Positions 1-8,301 are shown, counted from the first letter of the stretch. The stretch: 35,441 nucleotides of DNA from Rhodoferax sp. (GCA_031291295.1 JARLJI010000020.1:1-35441); one strand, 5' to 3'. Notes: generated by a model not told the origin, from the sequence alone. Numbers and translations are program-made.

Positions 1-1
1 C

Positions 2-229
2 TGGATCGACCTGTCGGGCTGGAGCCCGAAGTATTTTCCGCCGCAACTGGTGCAGTACGCGAACACGCTGTTGAAGGACCGCATCCTGTTCGGCAGCGAC
101 TACCCCCTGATCACGCCGGATCGCTGGATGAAGGACTTCGACGAGGCCGGCTTCAAGCCCGAGGTGAAGCCCGGCATCCTCAAGGACAACGCGGTGCGGC
201 TGCTGGGGCTGGATCAGCCGAAGTCCTGA
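2..229 (+). CDS. Amidohydrolase family 2 protein, C-terminal part only
   Basis: The last 75 residues of a protein whose start lies left of the window. The frame opens WIDLSGWSPKYF and carries ILFGSDYPL, the conserved strand-8 aspartate signature of the Amidohydro_2 family (PF04909; TIM-barrel hydrolases and decarboxylases such as the ACMSD group). It ends with the family-typical KDNAVRLLGL close to the stop. Within the family, the Asp of GSDYP acts in metal or substrate handling. Substrate cannot be read from this fragment. The context of aromatic degradation genes makes an aromatic-acid decarboxylase or lactonase-like role possible, but that is only a guess. Stop codon TGA at 227-229, immediately followed by an interspersed repeat. 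Confidence 0.85.
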   Translation, partial: WIDLSGWSPKYFPPQLVQYANTLLKDRILFGSDYPLITPDRWMKDFDEAGFKPEVKPGILKDNAVRLLGLDQPKS

Positions 230-230
230 T

Positions 231-285
231 TGCTACATAAATAATAGCAATATACCGGCCCTACCTAAGGGCTAGAGACATTATT
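231..285. repeat. Interspersed ATAGC/GGGCTAGAG repeat, copy 1
   Basis: Begins two bases after the amidohydrolase stop. It contains TGCTAC, AATAATAGC and then AAGGGCTAGAGAC, matching the ends of the copies at 13763, 20966, 31324 and 35245. The two ends are partly complementary, so it may fold as a hairpin and could attenuate transcription. From memory, such elements are frequent in Comamonadaceae intergenic DNA. The remainder of this 165-base gap (286-394) shows nothing I can name. Confidence 0.55.
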
Positions 286-394
286 CTCGTAAATTTCACG
301 GGTAAGAGGTCGACGTTCCGCCGGAAGGCGCGCTGTCATGGGGCTATGCGGGATGCTCGCAGGAGGGCGTGATGACCGGGTTTCTTGAGCCGGT

Positions 395-1999
395 TCAGGC
401 CCTGCGCCCCCGGATCACCCGCTCAATGACCTCGAACAGCGCCTCGCTCAGCAGCGCCAGCACGGTGGCGGGCAGGGCACCGGCGAGCAGCAGCTGGTCG
501 TCATTCAGGGCCAGGCCGGTGACGATGCGCTCGCCATAGCCGCCGGCGCCGATGAAGGCGGCAATGGTCGCGGTGCCGATCGCGATCGAGGTGGCCGTGC
601 GCACGCCGGCCAGGATGGTCGGCAGTGCCAGCGGCAACTCGATGTAGCGCATGCGCTGGCGCGCCGTCATGCCGAGCGCCTGGCCCGCGAGCCGCAGGCC
701 CTGCGGCACTTCGCCGAGGCCGGTCGTGGTGTTGCGCATGATGGGCAGCAGTGCGTACAGCATCAGCGCGAGCAGCGCCGGCACCACACCGATCACGCCC
801 ATCAACGAAATCAGCGCCGCCAGCATGGCCAGCGAGGGCACGGTTTGCAGCAGGCCGGTGGCGCCGAGCACGAGCGCACGCAGGCGCGGATGAGGAAACA
901 CCAGCACCGCCAGCGGGATGGCGAGCAGCGCGGCCACGGCCACCGAGATCGCCACCAGCGCCAGGTGCTGCACGGTGAGCCGCGCCAGATCGGGCCCGAA
1001 CAGCTTGGCCCAGAAGCCGCGCCGGGCGCCGTCGGGGGCATTGCCGGTTGCAGCCTTTGTTGTGGCGGCATTCGCGGCCACGGTTCCCGCCGCCTTGCCC
1101 GCCAGATAGTCGCGGGCAATCACGTCGAACGCCACGCCCTGCAGTTCGGCCCGCGCATTCATCGCAATCATCGCGTTCTCGTCAATGCTGCCGGCCAGCG
1201 TCTGCAGCGCGGCCCAAGCCTGCGGAAAGCGCTTGGGTACATCCAGCCGGTACAGCACCACCGCGTCGTAGCGCGGAAAGTAATGCAGGTTGTCCTGCAG
1301 CACGCGCAGGCCGAGCTGGGCGATCTTGGCGTCGGTGGTGTAGATGTCGATCACGTCCACCTGCTTTTGCGCCAACGCGGTGTAGGCCAGGCCGTGGTCC
1401 AAGCCGGTCGGCACCTGCGTGAAGCCGTAGCGCTGCGCCAGGCCCTTCCAGCCATCGGCGCGGCCGATGAATTCGTTGGACAGCCCCAGCTTCAACTCAG
1501 GGTGCTGCGCCAGATCGCTCAGCGACCGGATGCCCAGGCGCTGTGCATCCGCGTCGCGCATGGCCAGCGCGTAGCCGTCGTTGAAGCCCAGCGGAATGGC
1601 CACGCCCAGGCCCAGCGGTGCCAGGGCCTGGTTCATGGCGTCCATCGACATCGGTGCGGTGCTTTTGAGGATTTCCAGGCTGATGGTGCCCGCGTACTCC
1701 GGGTAAAGATCGATGCTGCCCGAGCGCAGCGCCTCGTAAACGATGGCGGTGTTGCCCAGCCCCTGCAGGACCGTTGGAGGTGTGCCGGTGCGTGCGCCAA
1801 CGGTTTGCGCCAGCACCTGCGCCAGGATGTAGGACTCGGTGAAACGCTTGGAGCCGATGCGCAGCAGGTCGTTGGGTGCGTCGGCGGCGAGGGCGGCCAT
1901 GCTCGCCGAGGCCATGGCGCAGGCGATGCAGCAGGCCGCAAACCCGCGCAGCCACTGGCGCAGAGGCGCACGGCAAGAAGCGTCAGGTCGGCTGGTCAT
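395..1999 (-). CDS. Fused glycine betaine/choline-type ABC substrate-binding protein and permease
   Basis: 534 residues. A signal-like segment (RQWLRGFAACC to SMAALAADA, about residues 14-42) precedes an OpuAC/OsmX-type substrate-binding domain (about 44-300) with LLRIGSKRFTESYILAQ, GLGNTAIVYEALRSG and DLYPEYAGT. After a low-complexity Ala/Thr linker (about 300-325) comes an OpuAB/ProW-type permease domain (about 335-525) with several hydrophobic helices and the coupling-loop-like GVRTATSIAIGTATIAAF. The family imports quaternary amines or other compatible solutes across the inner membrane. No ATPase lies on either side, so the ATP-binding subunit must be encoded elsewhere. Start ATG at 1999; the ribosome site is weak. 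Substrate assignment is from family only. Confidence 0.85.
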   Translation of the reverse strand: MTSRPDASCRAPLRQWLRGFAACCIACAMASASMAALAADAPNDLLRIGSKRFTESYILAQVLAQTVGARTGTPPTVLQGLGNTAIVYEALRSGSIDLYPEYAGTISLEILKSTAPMSMDAMNQALAPLGLGVAIPLGFNDGYALAMRDADAQRLGIRSLSDLAQHPELKLGLSNEFIGRADGWKGLAQRYGFTQVPTGLDHGLAYTALAQKQVDVIDIYTTDAKIAQLGLRVLQDNLHYFPRYDAVVLYRLDVPKRFPQAWAALQTLAGSIDENAMIAMNARAELQGVAFDVIARDYLAGKAAGTVAANAATTKAATGNAPDGARRGFWAKLFGPDLARLTVQHLALVAISVAVAALLAIPLAVLVFPHPRLRALVLGATGLLQTVPSLAMLAALISLMGVIGVVPALLALMLYALLPIMRNTTTGLGEVPQGLRLAGQALGMTARQRMRYIELPLALPTILAGVRTATSIAIGTATIAAFIGAGGYGERIVTGLALNDDQLLLAGALPATVLALLSEALFEVIERVIRGRRA

Positions 2000-2087
2000 G
2001 GTGCTAGTATCGCCGTCCCGCCGGGTGGCGCCAAACCGAGTGATCCACTACGATGGCGCATTCAATCTGCCCTCAGGAGAGCTCGCC

Positions 2088-2719
2088 ATGAATCAGGACA
2101 ACCGGCTCACGTTTTTCCATTCACCCAACACGCGCTCCACCGGCACGCTGATCCTGCTGGAGGAACTGGGCGCCGACTATGAGTTGCACGTGCTCAACAT
2201 GAAGGCGGGCGAACAGCGCGAGCCGGCCTATCGGGCGATCAACCCATGGGCAAGGTGCCCGCCATCCGGCACGGCGAGGCGCTGGTGACCGAGCAGCCCG
2301 CCGTGTTCCTGTACCTGGCCGACCTGTTTCCGGCAGCCGGCCTGGCCCCGGCCATCGGCGATCCCTTGCGTGGACCCTATCTGCGCTGGATGGTGTTTTA
2401 TGGTTCGTGCTTCGAGCCCGCGGTGGTGGACCGGGCCATGAAGCGCGAGCCGGCGCCGCCGGCCACCTCGCCCTACGGCAACTTCGACACCATGCTGGGG
2501 ACGTTGACCGACCAGCTGGCCAAAGGCCCGTACCTGCTGGGCGAAACGTTCAGCGCGGCGGACGTGCTCTGGGGTACGGCGCTGACCTGGACCACGATGT
2601 TCAAGCTCGTCCCCGAGTTGCCGGTGATCAAGGCTTACATGGATCGCGTGAACGCGCGTCCCGCGGTGGCACGGGCACGCGCCAGGGACGCCGAACTCGC
2701 GGCCGCGCAGGCGCAGTGA
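2088..2719 (+). pseudogene. Glutathione S-transferase with single-base frameshift
   Basis: The frame from ATG 2088 (ribosome site CAGGAGA, 2074-2080) encodes a GST thioredoxin-like N-terminus: LTFFHSPNTRSTGTLILLEEL, then AINP. The next bases read AACCCATGGGCAAGG, where the family expects N-P-M-G-K-V-P. The reading shifts by one base in the proline codon (2243-2246) and the rest of the GST continues in another frame to 2719: GKVPAIRHGEALVTEQPAVFLYLADLFP, then the helical C-domain with FSAADVLWG. Restoring one base would give about 210 residues, the normal GST length. The first frame alone ends prematurely near 2288. This is either a true pseudogene or a sequencing/assembly error; the second half is well preserved, which favours a recent or artefactual change. 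Confidence 0.85.
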
Positions 2720-2751
2720 AGAGGTCAGGCCCCCCCGCCAAGGCAGTCGCC

Positions 2752-3864
2752 TCAGGTCGTGCCCCAGACTTCCTGCGCCGTCTCCACCACGAGACGCAGC
2801 TTGGCGCGCTGCGCCTCCACCGCAATGTCGTTGCCATGCACGGTGCTGCTGAAACCGCACTGCGGTGACAGCGCCAGTTGCTCCAGCGGCGCGTATTTGG
2901 CGGCTTGTTCGATGCGGCGTTTCAGGTCGTCCTTGTCCTCGAGCTGGCCGAACTTGGTGGTCACCAGGCCCAGCACCACGGTCTTGCCCTTGGGCAGGTA
3001 GCGCAGCGGCTTGAAGTCGCCGCTGCGCTCGTCGTCGTACTCCATGAAGTAGGCGTCCAGGTTCATTTCGCGCAGCAGCGCTTCGGCAACCGGCTCGTAG
3101 TTGCCAGCGGCCGCGTGCGTGCTCTTGAAGTTGCCGCGGCACAGGTGCATGGCCAGCAGCATGCCGGCCGGCTTTTGCGCCACCACCTTGTTGATGAAGG
3201 CGGCGTAGCGGTGCGGCAGCTCGTTCGGGTCGTCGCCGCGCGCCCTGGCCGCTTCGCGCATCTTCTCGTCGCACAGGTAGGCCAGGTTGGTGTCGTCCAT
3301 CTGCACATAGGTGGCGCCCGCGGCAGCCAGCGAGCGCAGCTCGTCGCCATAGGCATTCGCCACGTCGTCGTAGAACGCCGGGTCGAGCTCGGGATAGGCC
3401 TCGCGGCTGATGCCGGCGCGCCCGCCGCGGAAGTGCAGCATGGTGGGCGAGGGGATGCAGACCTTGGGCGTTTTGCCCGGGGACACCTGGCTCTTGAGGT
3501 ACTGGAAGTCGGCCAGCTGGATGTTCTTGACGTGCCGCACCTTGTCCACCACGCGCATCACGGGCGGGGCCAGTTCCTGCGTGCCGTCCGGCTTTTGAAT
3601 GGTGACCGGGATGTCGGTCTTCACGCCGCCGAGCTGATCCAGGAAGTCGATATGAAAGTAGGTGCGGCGGAACTCGCCGTCAGTGATGCTTTTCAGGCCC
3701 ACGTCTTCCTGGAACTTCACGATCTCGGTGATGGCCTTGTCTTCTACTGCGCGCAGTTGCTCGGGCGCGATGTCGCCCCTGGCCTTTTGCTCGCGCGCTT
3801 CGAGCAGGTATTTGGGACGCAGAAAGCTGCCAACGTGGTCATAGCGGGCGGGAAGTTGGGTCAT
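2752..3864 (-). CDS. MetE-like (cobalamin-independent methionine synthase II-type) methyltransferase, short form
   Basis: 370 residues, matching the C-terminal catalytic barrel of MetE without the N-terminal half (YxjG/YxjH-like). It starts RYDHVGSFLRPKYLLEAR and carries the likely zinc ligands H240 and C242 (AMHLCRGN), E275 (YFMEYDD) and C336 (SPQCGFSS), the H-x-C...E...C pattern of MetE. Family role: transfer of a methyl group from a folate or other donor to a thiol acceptor such as homocysteine. Several short MetE relatives have unsettled donors. It sits 54 bases downstream of vanB on the same strand, so it is probably cotranscribed with the demethylase genes. That suggests a link to C1 or methyl handling, which is inference. 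Start ATG 3864. Confidence 0.8.
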   Translation of the reverse strand: MTQLPARYDHVGSFLRPKYLLEAREQKARGDIAPEQLRAVEDKAITEIVKFQEDVGLKSITDGEFRRTYFHIDFLDQLGGVKTDIPVTIQKPDGTQELAPPVMRVVDKVRHVKNIQLADFQYLKSQVSPGKTPKVCIPSPTMLHFRGGRAGISREAYPELDPAFYDDVANAYGDELRSLAAAGATYVQMDDTNLAYLCDEKMREAARARGDDPNELPHRYAAFINKVVAQKPAGMLLAMHLCRGNFKSTHAAAGNYEPVAEALLREMNLDAYFMEYDDERSGDFKPLRYLPKGKTVVLGLVTTKFGQLEDKDDLKRRIEQAAKYAPLEQLALSPQCGFSSTVHGNDIAVEAQRAKLRLVVETAQEVWGTT

Positions 3865-3918
3865 GCCGGTTTCCTGAGAGGTTGGTGGGGTTGAAAACGT
3901 CGTATGTTAGGGCCGGTG

Positions 3919-4884
3919 CTACAAATCGAGCACCAGTGTTTTACTCTTGGCGCGAGAGCAGCACGGGGTGAACTGGTCATTCTTGGCATGCTCTTCATCC
4001 GTGAAGTACATGTCCCGGTGGTCCGGCTCGCCGTCAAGGACGCGCGTGATGCAGGTGCCGCAAACGCCCTGTTCGCAGGAGGTGAGGATTTCAATCCCGT
4101 TGTCCTTCAGTACCTGGATGATGGTTTTGTCCGGGGCGATGGCATAGGATTTTCCGGTGCTCGCGATCTTGACTTCAAAGCCGGTATCACCGGTAGTGTC
4201 CTGTGCCGCGCCGCTGAAATACTCCAGATGAATCTGATCGCCGGGCCAGCCTTTGGCCTTGGCCGTGTTGATGACGTAGTCGATGAAGCCGCCCGGGCCG
4301 CAGACATAGAGCTGGGTGTCGGGCGCCTGCGCTGCGAGAATCGCGTCCAGGTCCATCTTTTGCGCGGGCGGCCCCGCATCGAAATGGAACTGAACCTGGC
4401 GGGCGAACCGCGAGGCGCCGATGGACTCGCGAAACGCGGTGCGCTCCGCCGAGCGTGTGCAGTAGTGCAGGGTGAAGTCCGCGCCGATCTGTGCCAGCCG
4501 CTCTGCCATGCACAAGAGCGGCGTCACACCGATGCCACCGGCAAACAGCAGCGTGCGCGGGGCGTGCTGGAGCGGAAAGTGATTTTTTGGCTCACTGATG
4601 TGGATTTCGTCGCCTTCATTCACTGCGTCGTGCATGGCAATCGAGCCGCCGCGCGAGCCCGGATCGCGCAGCACGGCAATGCGGTAGCGGTGCTGCTCGA
4701 TCGACGCGTTGCACAGCGAGTACTGGCGCGTCAGTCCGCCGGGCGCCTGCACGTCGATGTGCGATCCGGCGCTGAACGGCGGCAAGGGTGCGCCATCCGC
4801 GCGTGCCAGCTCGAAGCTGACAATGTCGTCCGCTTCGCGGGTCTTTTTGACGACCTTGACGGCAATGTTTTCCATGGCGTTCAC
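3919..4884 (-). CDS. vanB: Vanillate O-demethylase reductase subunit (VanB-like)
   Basis: 321 residues with the phthalate-dioxygenase-reductase order: flavin domain with RQYS (53-56), NAD domain with GGIGVTP (116-122), and a C-terminal plant-type [2Fe-2S] ferredoxin domain with C270, C275, C278 and C308. It passes electrons from NADH to the Rieske centre of the partner VanA in the cytosol. The GTG start at 4884 overlaps the vanA stop (GTGA), implying coupled translation. An AGGAAG ribosome site lies seven bases upstream of that GTG, which favours it over the in-frame ATG at 4875. The exact substrate depends on VanA; related oxygenase/reductase pairs act on other methoxy- or carboxy-aromatics. 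Confidence 0.88.
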   Translation of the reverse strand: MNAMENIAVKVVKKTREADDIVSFELARADGAPLPPFSAGSHIDVQAPGGLTRQYSLCNASIEQHRYRIAVLRDPGSRGGSIAMHDAVNEGDEIHISEPKNHFPLQHAPRTLLFAGGIGVTPLLCMAERLAQIGADFTLHYCTRSAERTAFRESIGASRFARQVQFHFDAGPPAQKMDLDAILAAQAPDTQLYVCGPGGFIDYVINTAKAKGWPGDQIHLEYFSGAAQDTTGDTGFEVKIASTGKSYAIAPDKTIIQVLKDNGIEILTSCEQGVCGTCITRVLDGEPDHRDMYFTDEEHAKNDQFTPCCSRAKSKTLVLDL

Positions 4885-5915
4885 CGGTCTGCTTCCTGCG
4901 CGATGAGGCGGTCCAGAATGCGCCGCGACTGCACGCCGCCCGCATCAATGTTGAGCATCAGCAAGCGGCGCTCGGGATACCGCGCAATGTTTTCCTGCTG
5001 TGCCTCGAGCACGGCCAGGTCTTCCGCAAAGACCCTGGCCTGACCGTCGCGAATCGCGGCGGTGAGCGCTTTATCGCCGGGATTGAAGTTGCGTGCCATG
5101 CCCCAGAAGTACCACATCGACGTCTCTGTCTCCGGCGTGCAGAAGTCCACCACGATGCTGTACACCTTGTCTTTCGGGTCCGCGTGGTAGCCGCCCTTGC
5201 CGGCATGGGCGACGCCGACTTCGATCATGACGTGGCAGGGCGGCGTGAAGCGCGAGATCTGCCAGCGGTCCACGGGAACGTCGTCGGCCAGGTTGTTGCC
5301 ACGCAGGTTGGCGCGCCAGAAGGGCGGCGGCATGACGTTTTCCATGAAGCGGCTGGTGGTGACCACATCGCCTTCCAGCTTGGTGCTGACGGGGGCTTCG
5401 TCGATTTCACTCTGCCCGATGCTGGTGGTGTGCACGTACGCCTCGTGGGTCAGGTCCATGAGGTTGTCGATCATCAGGCGGTAATTGCAGTGGATGTGGT
5501 ACAGGCCGCCGCCATAGGCCCACTCGGGGTTCTCCGCCCATTCGAGATGGTGGATCTTCGCGGGGTCCGCGAGTTTTTCGTCGCCGGTCCAGACCCAGAT
5601 GAAGCCGTGTCGCTCCACCACCGGAAATGTGCGTGTGCGCGGAAAACCCTGCACGCGCTGGCCGGGCATGGAGACGGTCTTGCCGTCGCAGCCCACCCTC
5701 AGCCCATGGTAGCCGCACATCAGGCTGCCGTCGTCGCAGACCTTGCCCAGCGAGAGGCGCGCGCCGCGGTGCGGGCAGAAATCTTCGAGCGCCGCGACCT
5801 TGCCGTCCGGACCGCGGAAAAAAACGATCTTCTCGCTGCAAATCTGGCGCCCCAGCGGTTTGTCGGCGATTTCGGCCGGCGTACAGGCGACGTACCAGGC
5901 GTTCTTGGGAAACAT
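4881..5915 (-). CDS. vanA: Vanillate O-demethylase oxygenase subunit (VanA-like Rieske protein)
   Basis: 344 residues from ATG 5915 (GGAG eight bases upstream; the protein begins MFPKNAWYVAC, as is typical for VanA). Rieske centre: C47-P-H49 and C67-G-Y-H70. Mononuclear iron: D154-x2-H157-x4-H162 in DNLMDLTHEAYVH. Length fits VanA rather than the longer phthalate dioxygenases. Expected reaction: vanillate plus NADH and O2 to protocatechuate and formaldehyde, feeding the lig pathway encoded further right. It is the first gene of the minus-strand vanA-vanB-metE-like run and divergent from a GntR regulator with TGTATACA operator-like sites in between. An alternative methoxy-aromatic substrate cannot be excluded from sequence alone. 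Confidence 0.85.
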   Translation of the reverse strand: MFPKNAWYVACTPAEIADKPLGRQICSEKIVFFRGPDGKVAALEDFCPHRGARLSLGKVCDDGSLMCGYHGLRVGCDGKTVSMPGQRVQGFPRTRTFPVVERHGFIWVWTGDEKLADPAKIHHLEWAENPEWAYGGGLYHIHCNYRLMIDNLMDLTHEAYVHTTSIGQSEIDEAPVSTKLEGDVVTTSRFMENVMPPPFWRANLRGNNLADDVPVDRWQISRFTPPCHVMIEVGVAHAGKGGYHADPKDKVYSIVVDFCTPETETSMWYFWGMARNFNPGDKALTAAIRDGQARVFAEDLAVLEAQQENIARYPERRLLMLNIDAGGVQSRRILDRLIAQEADR

Positions 5916-6027
5916 GTCTCGCTCCAGAGAAAGTGTGAAACCATCAGGGCCATCCCTGTGCAAGGGCCGGACGAGGCCGCGATGCATGATGGATTTGCGC
6001 CGCAATTATGCTTGGTTGCCGATTGAA

Positions 6028-6035
6028 TGTATACA
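6028..6035. promoter_or_regulatory. Operator-like palindrome TGTATACA, vanA-proximal
   Basis: A perfect 8-bp palindrome in the vanA/gntR divergent gap, of the GT-N2-AC type expected for FCD-class GntR regulators. A second identical copy lies at 6091-6098, exactly 63 bp away (six helical turns). The site is about 113 bases upstream of the vanA start and could cover its promoter. Assignment to the adjacent regulator is inference. Confidence 0.6.
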
Positions 6036-6069
6036 GAAAATTCAAAATTCCCCATTAGAGAGCGTTTTA

Positions 6070-6098
6070 TTGACTTATTTTGTTGACTTATGTATACA
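6070..6098 (+). promoter_or_regulatory. Probable gntR promoter overlapping second TGTATACA operator
   Basis: TTGACT at 6070-6075, a 17-bp spacer, then TATACA at 6093-6098, which lies inside the palindrome TGTATACA (6091-6098). Transcription would start near 6105, about 40 bases ahead of the gntR start at 6143. A regulator bound at the palindrome would occlude this promoter, consistent with autorepression. Confidence 0.5.
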
Positions 6099-6142
6099 AT
6101 GAAAAGCTCGCAACACATCCCACGACACGTCCTGCCTTACCC

Positions 6143-6907
6143 ATGGATGCCACCACTCTGATTTCGGTCGATGCCCCGGAGGCAGCTACTTCGCAGGCCG
6201 TGAAGGCCCAGCTCCGGCTGCGCGAGATGATCCTGGCGGGCGAGCTGCCGGGCGGCGCGCGGATTGCCGAGCTGACCATCGTCGAGAAGCTGGGCGTCTC
6301 GCGCACCCCCATCCGCGCCGCGCTGATGCGGCTGGAGCAGGAGGGGCTGCTCGACGCGCTGCCCAATGGCGGCTACGCCGTGCGCATCTTCTCCGAGCGC
6401 GACGTCTCCGAGGCCATCGAACTGCGCGGCACGCTGGAAGGCCTGTCGGCGCGACTGGCGGCCGAGCGCGGCGCGGCCACTGCGCTGCTCGCCGCGGCGC
6501 GCGAGTGCCTGGACCGGATCGGCGCCGTGCTGAGCCAGTCCGCGCTCGACGACGAGGCGTTCTCCCGCTACGTGACGCTGAACCAGACGTTTCACGCCCT
6601 GGTGGGCGAGATGGCCGGCAGCAGCGTCATTGCGCGCGAACTGGAGCGCGTCGTGAGCCTGCCATTTGCCTCGCCCTCGGGCTTCGTCGTGCAGCAGGCG
6701 AATTCGCCGCAGGCGCGCGACATGCTGGTCGTGGCGCAGGACCAGCATCGGCAGGTGCTCGATGCGATCGCCGCGCGCGAGGGTTCGCGCGCCGAAGCCA
6801 TCATGCGCGAGCACTCGCGCATCGCCCAGCGCAACCTGCGCGAGGCCCTTCAAAGCCGGCAGCGGGACCAGATGCCGGGCGTGCGGCTGATCCGCACACG
6901 GGCCTGA
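6143..6907 (+). CDS. GntR family (FCD domain) transcriptional regulator, VanR-like
   Basis: 254 residues from ATG 6143; an earlier in-frame TTG at 6080 lies upstream of and inside the likely promoter and is rejected. The N-terminal winged helix (about residues 20-75) has the GntR pattern of LREMILAGELPGGARIAE and LGVSRTPIRAALMRLEQEGLL. An FCD effector domain follows, with IELRGTLEGLSARLAAE, NQTFHALVGEMA and DQHRQVLDAI, whose histidines usually bind a metal and a carboxylate effector. It is divergent from vanA and is a good candidate repressor of the demethylase operon responding to vanillate or a related acid. Its own promoter overlaps an operator-like palindrome. The effector is not deducible from sequence. 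Confidence 0.82.
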   Translation: MDATTLISVDAPEAATSQAVKAQLRLREMILAGELPGGARIAELTIVEKLGVSRTPIRAALMRLEQEGLLDALPNGGYAVRIFSERDVSEAIELRGTLEGLSARLAAERGAATALLAAARECLDRIGAVLSQSALDDEAFSRYVTLNQTFHALVGEMAGSSVIARELERVVSLPFASPSGFVVQQANSPQARDMLVVAQDQHRQVLDAIAAREGSRAEAIMREHSRIAQRNLREALQSRQRDQMPGVRLIRTRA

Positions 6908-6936
6908 AATGTGGATTTGCCACGCTGGCGTTATCG

Positions 6937-6966
6937 CAATTTGCTATAACAAATAGTCGCAAATTG
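6937..6966. promoter_or_regulatory. Inverted repeat upstream of the ABC importer operon
   Basis: CAATTTGC (6937-6944) and GCAAATTG (6959-6966) form a perfect 8-bp dyad around a 14-base AT-rich centre that includes TATAAC. It lies about 110 bases before the substrate-binding protein gene and looks like a regulator binding site. No cognate regulator is identified and I see no convincing -35 element. Confidence 0.4.
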
Positions 6967-7078
6967 GCCTTGCCTGCGCGCCGATCTGTCGTGATAGTGC
7001 GGTGCGGGTTTGATCCGATGGTGCCAATGTGTCGAACAAGCGACGATTCCCATGATCCGATTCACCCTGGAGACACCC

Positions 7079-8254
7079 ATGAAAAAAAGAGTATTTCTCA
7101 GTGCAACTGCTCTGGCGGCCATGTCGCTGCCATCGCTCAGTGCGATGGCGCAGAGCAACACCTTCAAGATCGGCCTGATCCTGCCCATGACCGGGCAGCA
7201 GGCATCGACGGGGCGTCAGGTCGAGGCGGGGGTGCGTCTGTACATGGCGCAAAACGGCGACATGGTGGCAGGCAAAAAGATCGAGCTGATCGTCAAGGAC
7301 GACACCAGTCTGCCCGACGTGACCAAGCGGCTGGCGCAGGAGCTGGTGGTGAATGACAAGGTCAACGTGCTGGCCGGCTTCGGCATCACGCCGTCGGCGC
7401 TGGCCACGGCACCGATTGCCACGCAGTCGAAGACCCCTGAAGTGGTGATGGCCGCAGCCACATCGAGCATTACCGAGGCCTCGCCCTACATCGTGCGCAC
7501 CAGCTTCACGCTGCCGCAGGTTTCGGTGGCGCTGGCCGAATGGGCACCGAAGAACGGCATCACGAAGGTTGTCACCTTGGTCAGCGACTACGGCCCTGGC
7601 ATCGATGCCGAGAAGTATTTCAAGGAACGCCTGACGTTCAATGGCGGGCGCGTCATCGAGTCGCTGCGTGTGCCGCTGCGCAACCCGGACTTCGCGCCGT
7701 TCCTGCAAAAGGTGCGCGACGACAATCCGGACGCGCTGTTCGTGTTCGTGCCCTCCGGTGCGGGTGCCGCGGTCATGAAGCAGTTTCTCGAGCGTGGCAT
7801 GGGCAAGGCCGGCGTCAAGCTGATTGCCACCGGCGATGTGACCGATGACGACCAGCTCAACGACATGGGCGACGGCGCCCTGGGCGTGGTGACCTCGCAC
7901 CACTACTCCGCGGCCCACCCGTCGGCCATGAACAAGAAGTTTGTCGCCGCCTTTGGCGCCGCCAACAAGGGCATGCGCCCCAACTTCATGGCCGTGGGCG
8001 GTTATGACGGCATGCATGTGATCTACGACGCGCTCAAAAAGACCAAGGGGCAGGGCGGCGGCGATGCGCTGCTGGCGGCGATGAAGGGTCAGATTTTCGA
8101 GAGCCCGCGCGGCCCGATCTATATCGATGCGCAGACCCGCGACATTGTGCAGAACGTTTACCTGCGCAAGGTCGAAAAGGTCGATGGCCAGCTCTACAAC
8201 GTCGAGTTCGACGTGATCAAGGACGTCAAGGATCCGGGCAAGAGCAAGAAGTAA
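7079..8254 (+). CDS. Branched-chain amino acid-type ABC transporter substrate-binding protein (LivK family)
   Basis: 391 residues from ATG 7079 (GGAG about eight bases upstream). A Sec signal (MKKRVFLSATALAAMSL, cleavage likely after AMA at residue 24) precedes a Peripla_BP_6 domain: FKIGLILPMTGQQASTGRQ, IELIVKDDTSLPD and VNVLAGFGITPSALATAP. This protein would bind the substrate in the periplasm and deliver it to the LivHM-type permease encoded next. The family imports amino acids but also, in aromatic degraders, benzoate-, coumarate- and phthalate-type acids. Position between vanAB and the lig genes makes an aromatic acid plausible, but this is inference. It is the first gene of a five-gene importer set. 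Confidence 0.87.
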   Translation: MKKRVFLSATALAAMSLPSLSAMAQSNTFKIGLILPMTGQQASTGRQVEAGVRLYMAQNGDMVAGKKIELIVKDDTSLPDVTKRLAQELVVNDKVNVLAGFGITPSALATAPIATQSKTPEVVMAAATSSITEASPYIVRTSFTLPQVSVALAEWAPKNGITKVVTLVSDYGPGIDAEKYFKERLTFNGGRVIESLRVPLRNPDFAPFLQKVRDDNPDALFVFVPSGAGAAVMKQFLERGMGKAGVKLIATGDVTDDDQLNDMGDGALGVVTSHHYSAAHPSAMNKKFVAAFGAANKGMRPNFMAVGGYDGMHVIYDALKKTKGQGGGDALLAAMKGQIFESPRGPIYIDAQTRDIVQNVYLRKVEKVDGQLYNVEFDVIKDVKDPGKSKK

Positions 8255-8301
8255 GCAAAAAGTGACGCAAGACGTGACGTTGCGCGGTCCCATATTCTGA
8301 C

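Noticed and set aside
845..2182. Long plus-strand open frame opposite the receptor-permease fusion
   Set aside because: No recognisable domain; rich in Gln/His/Arg as expected for an antisense frame of a high-GC gene.
4881..5915. VanA-like protein as phthalate 4,5-dioxygenase oxygenase
   Set aside because: The phthalate enzyme is longer and the N-terminus and length match vanillate demethylases better, though the substrate is unproven.
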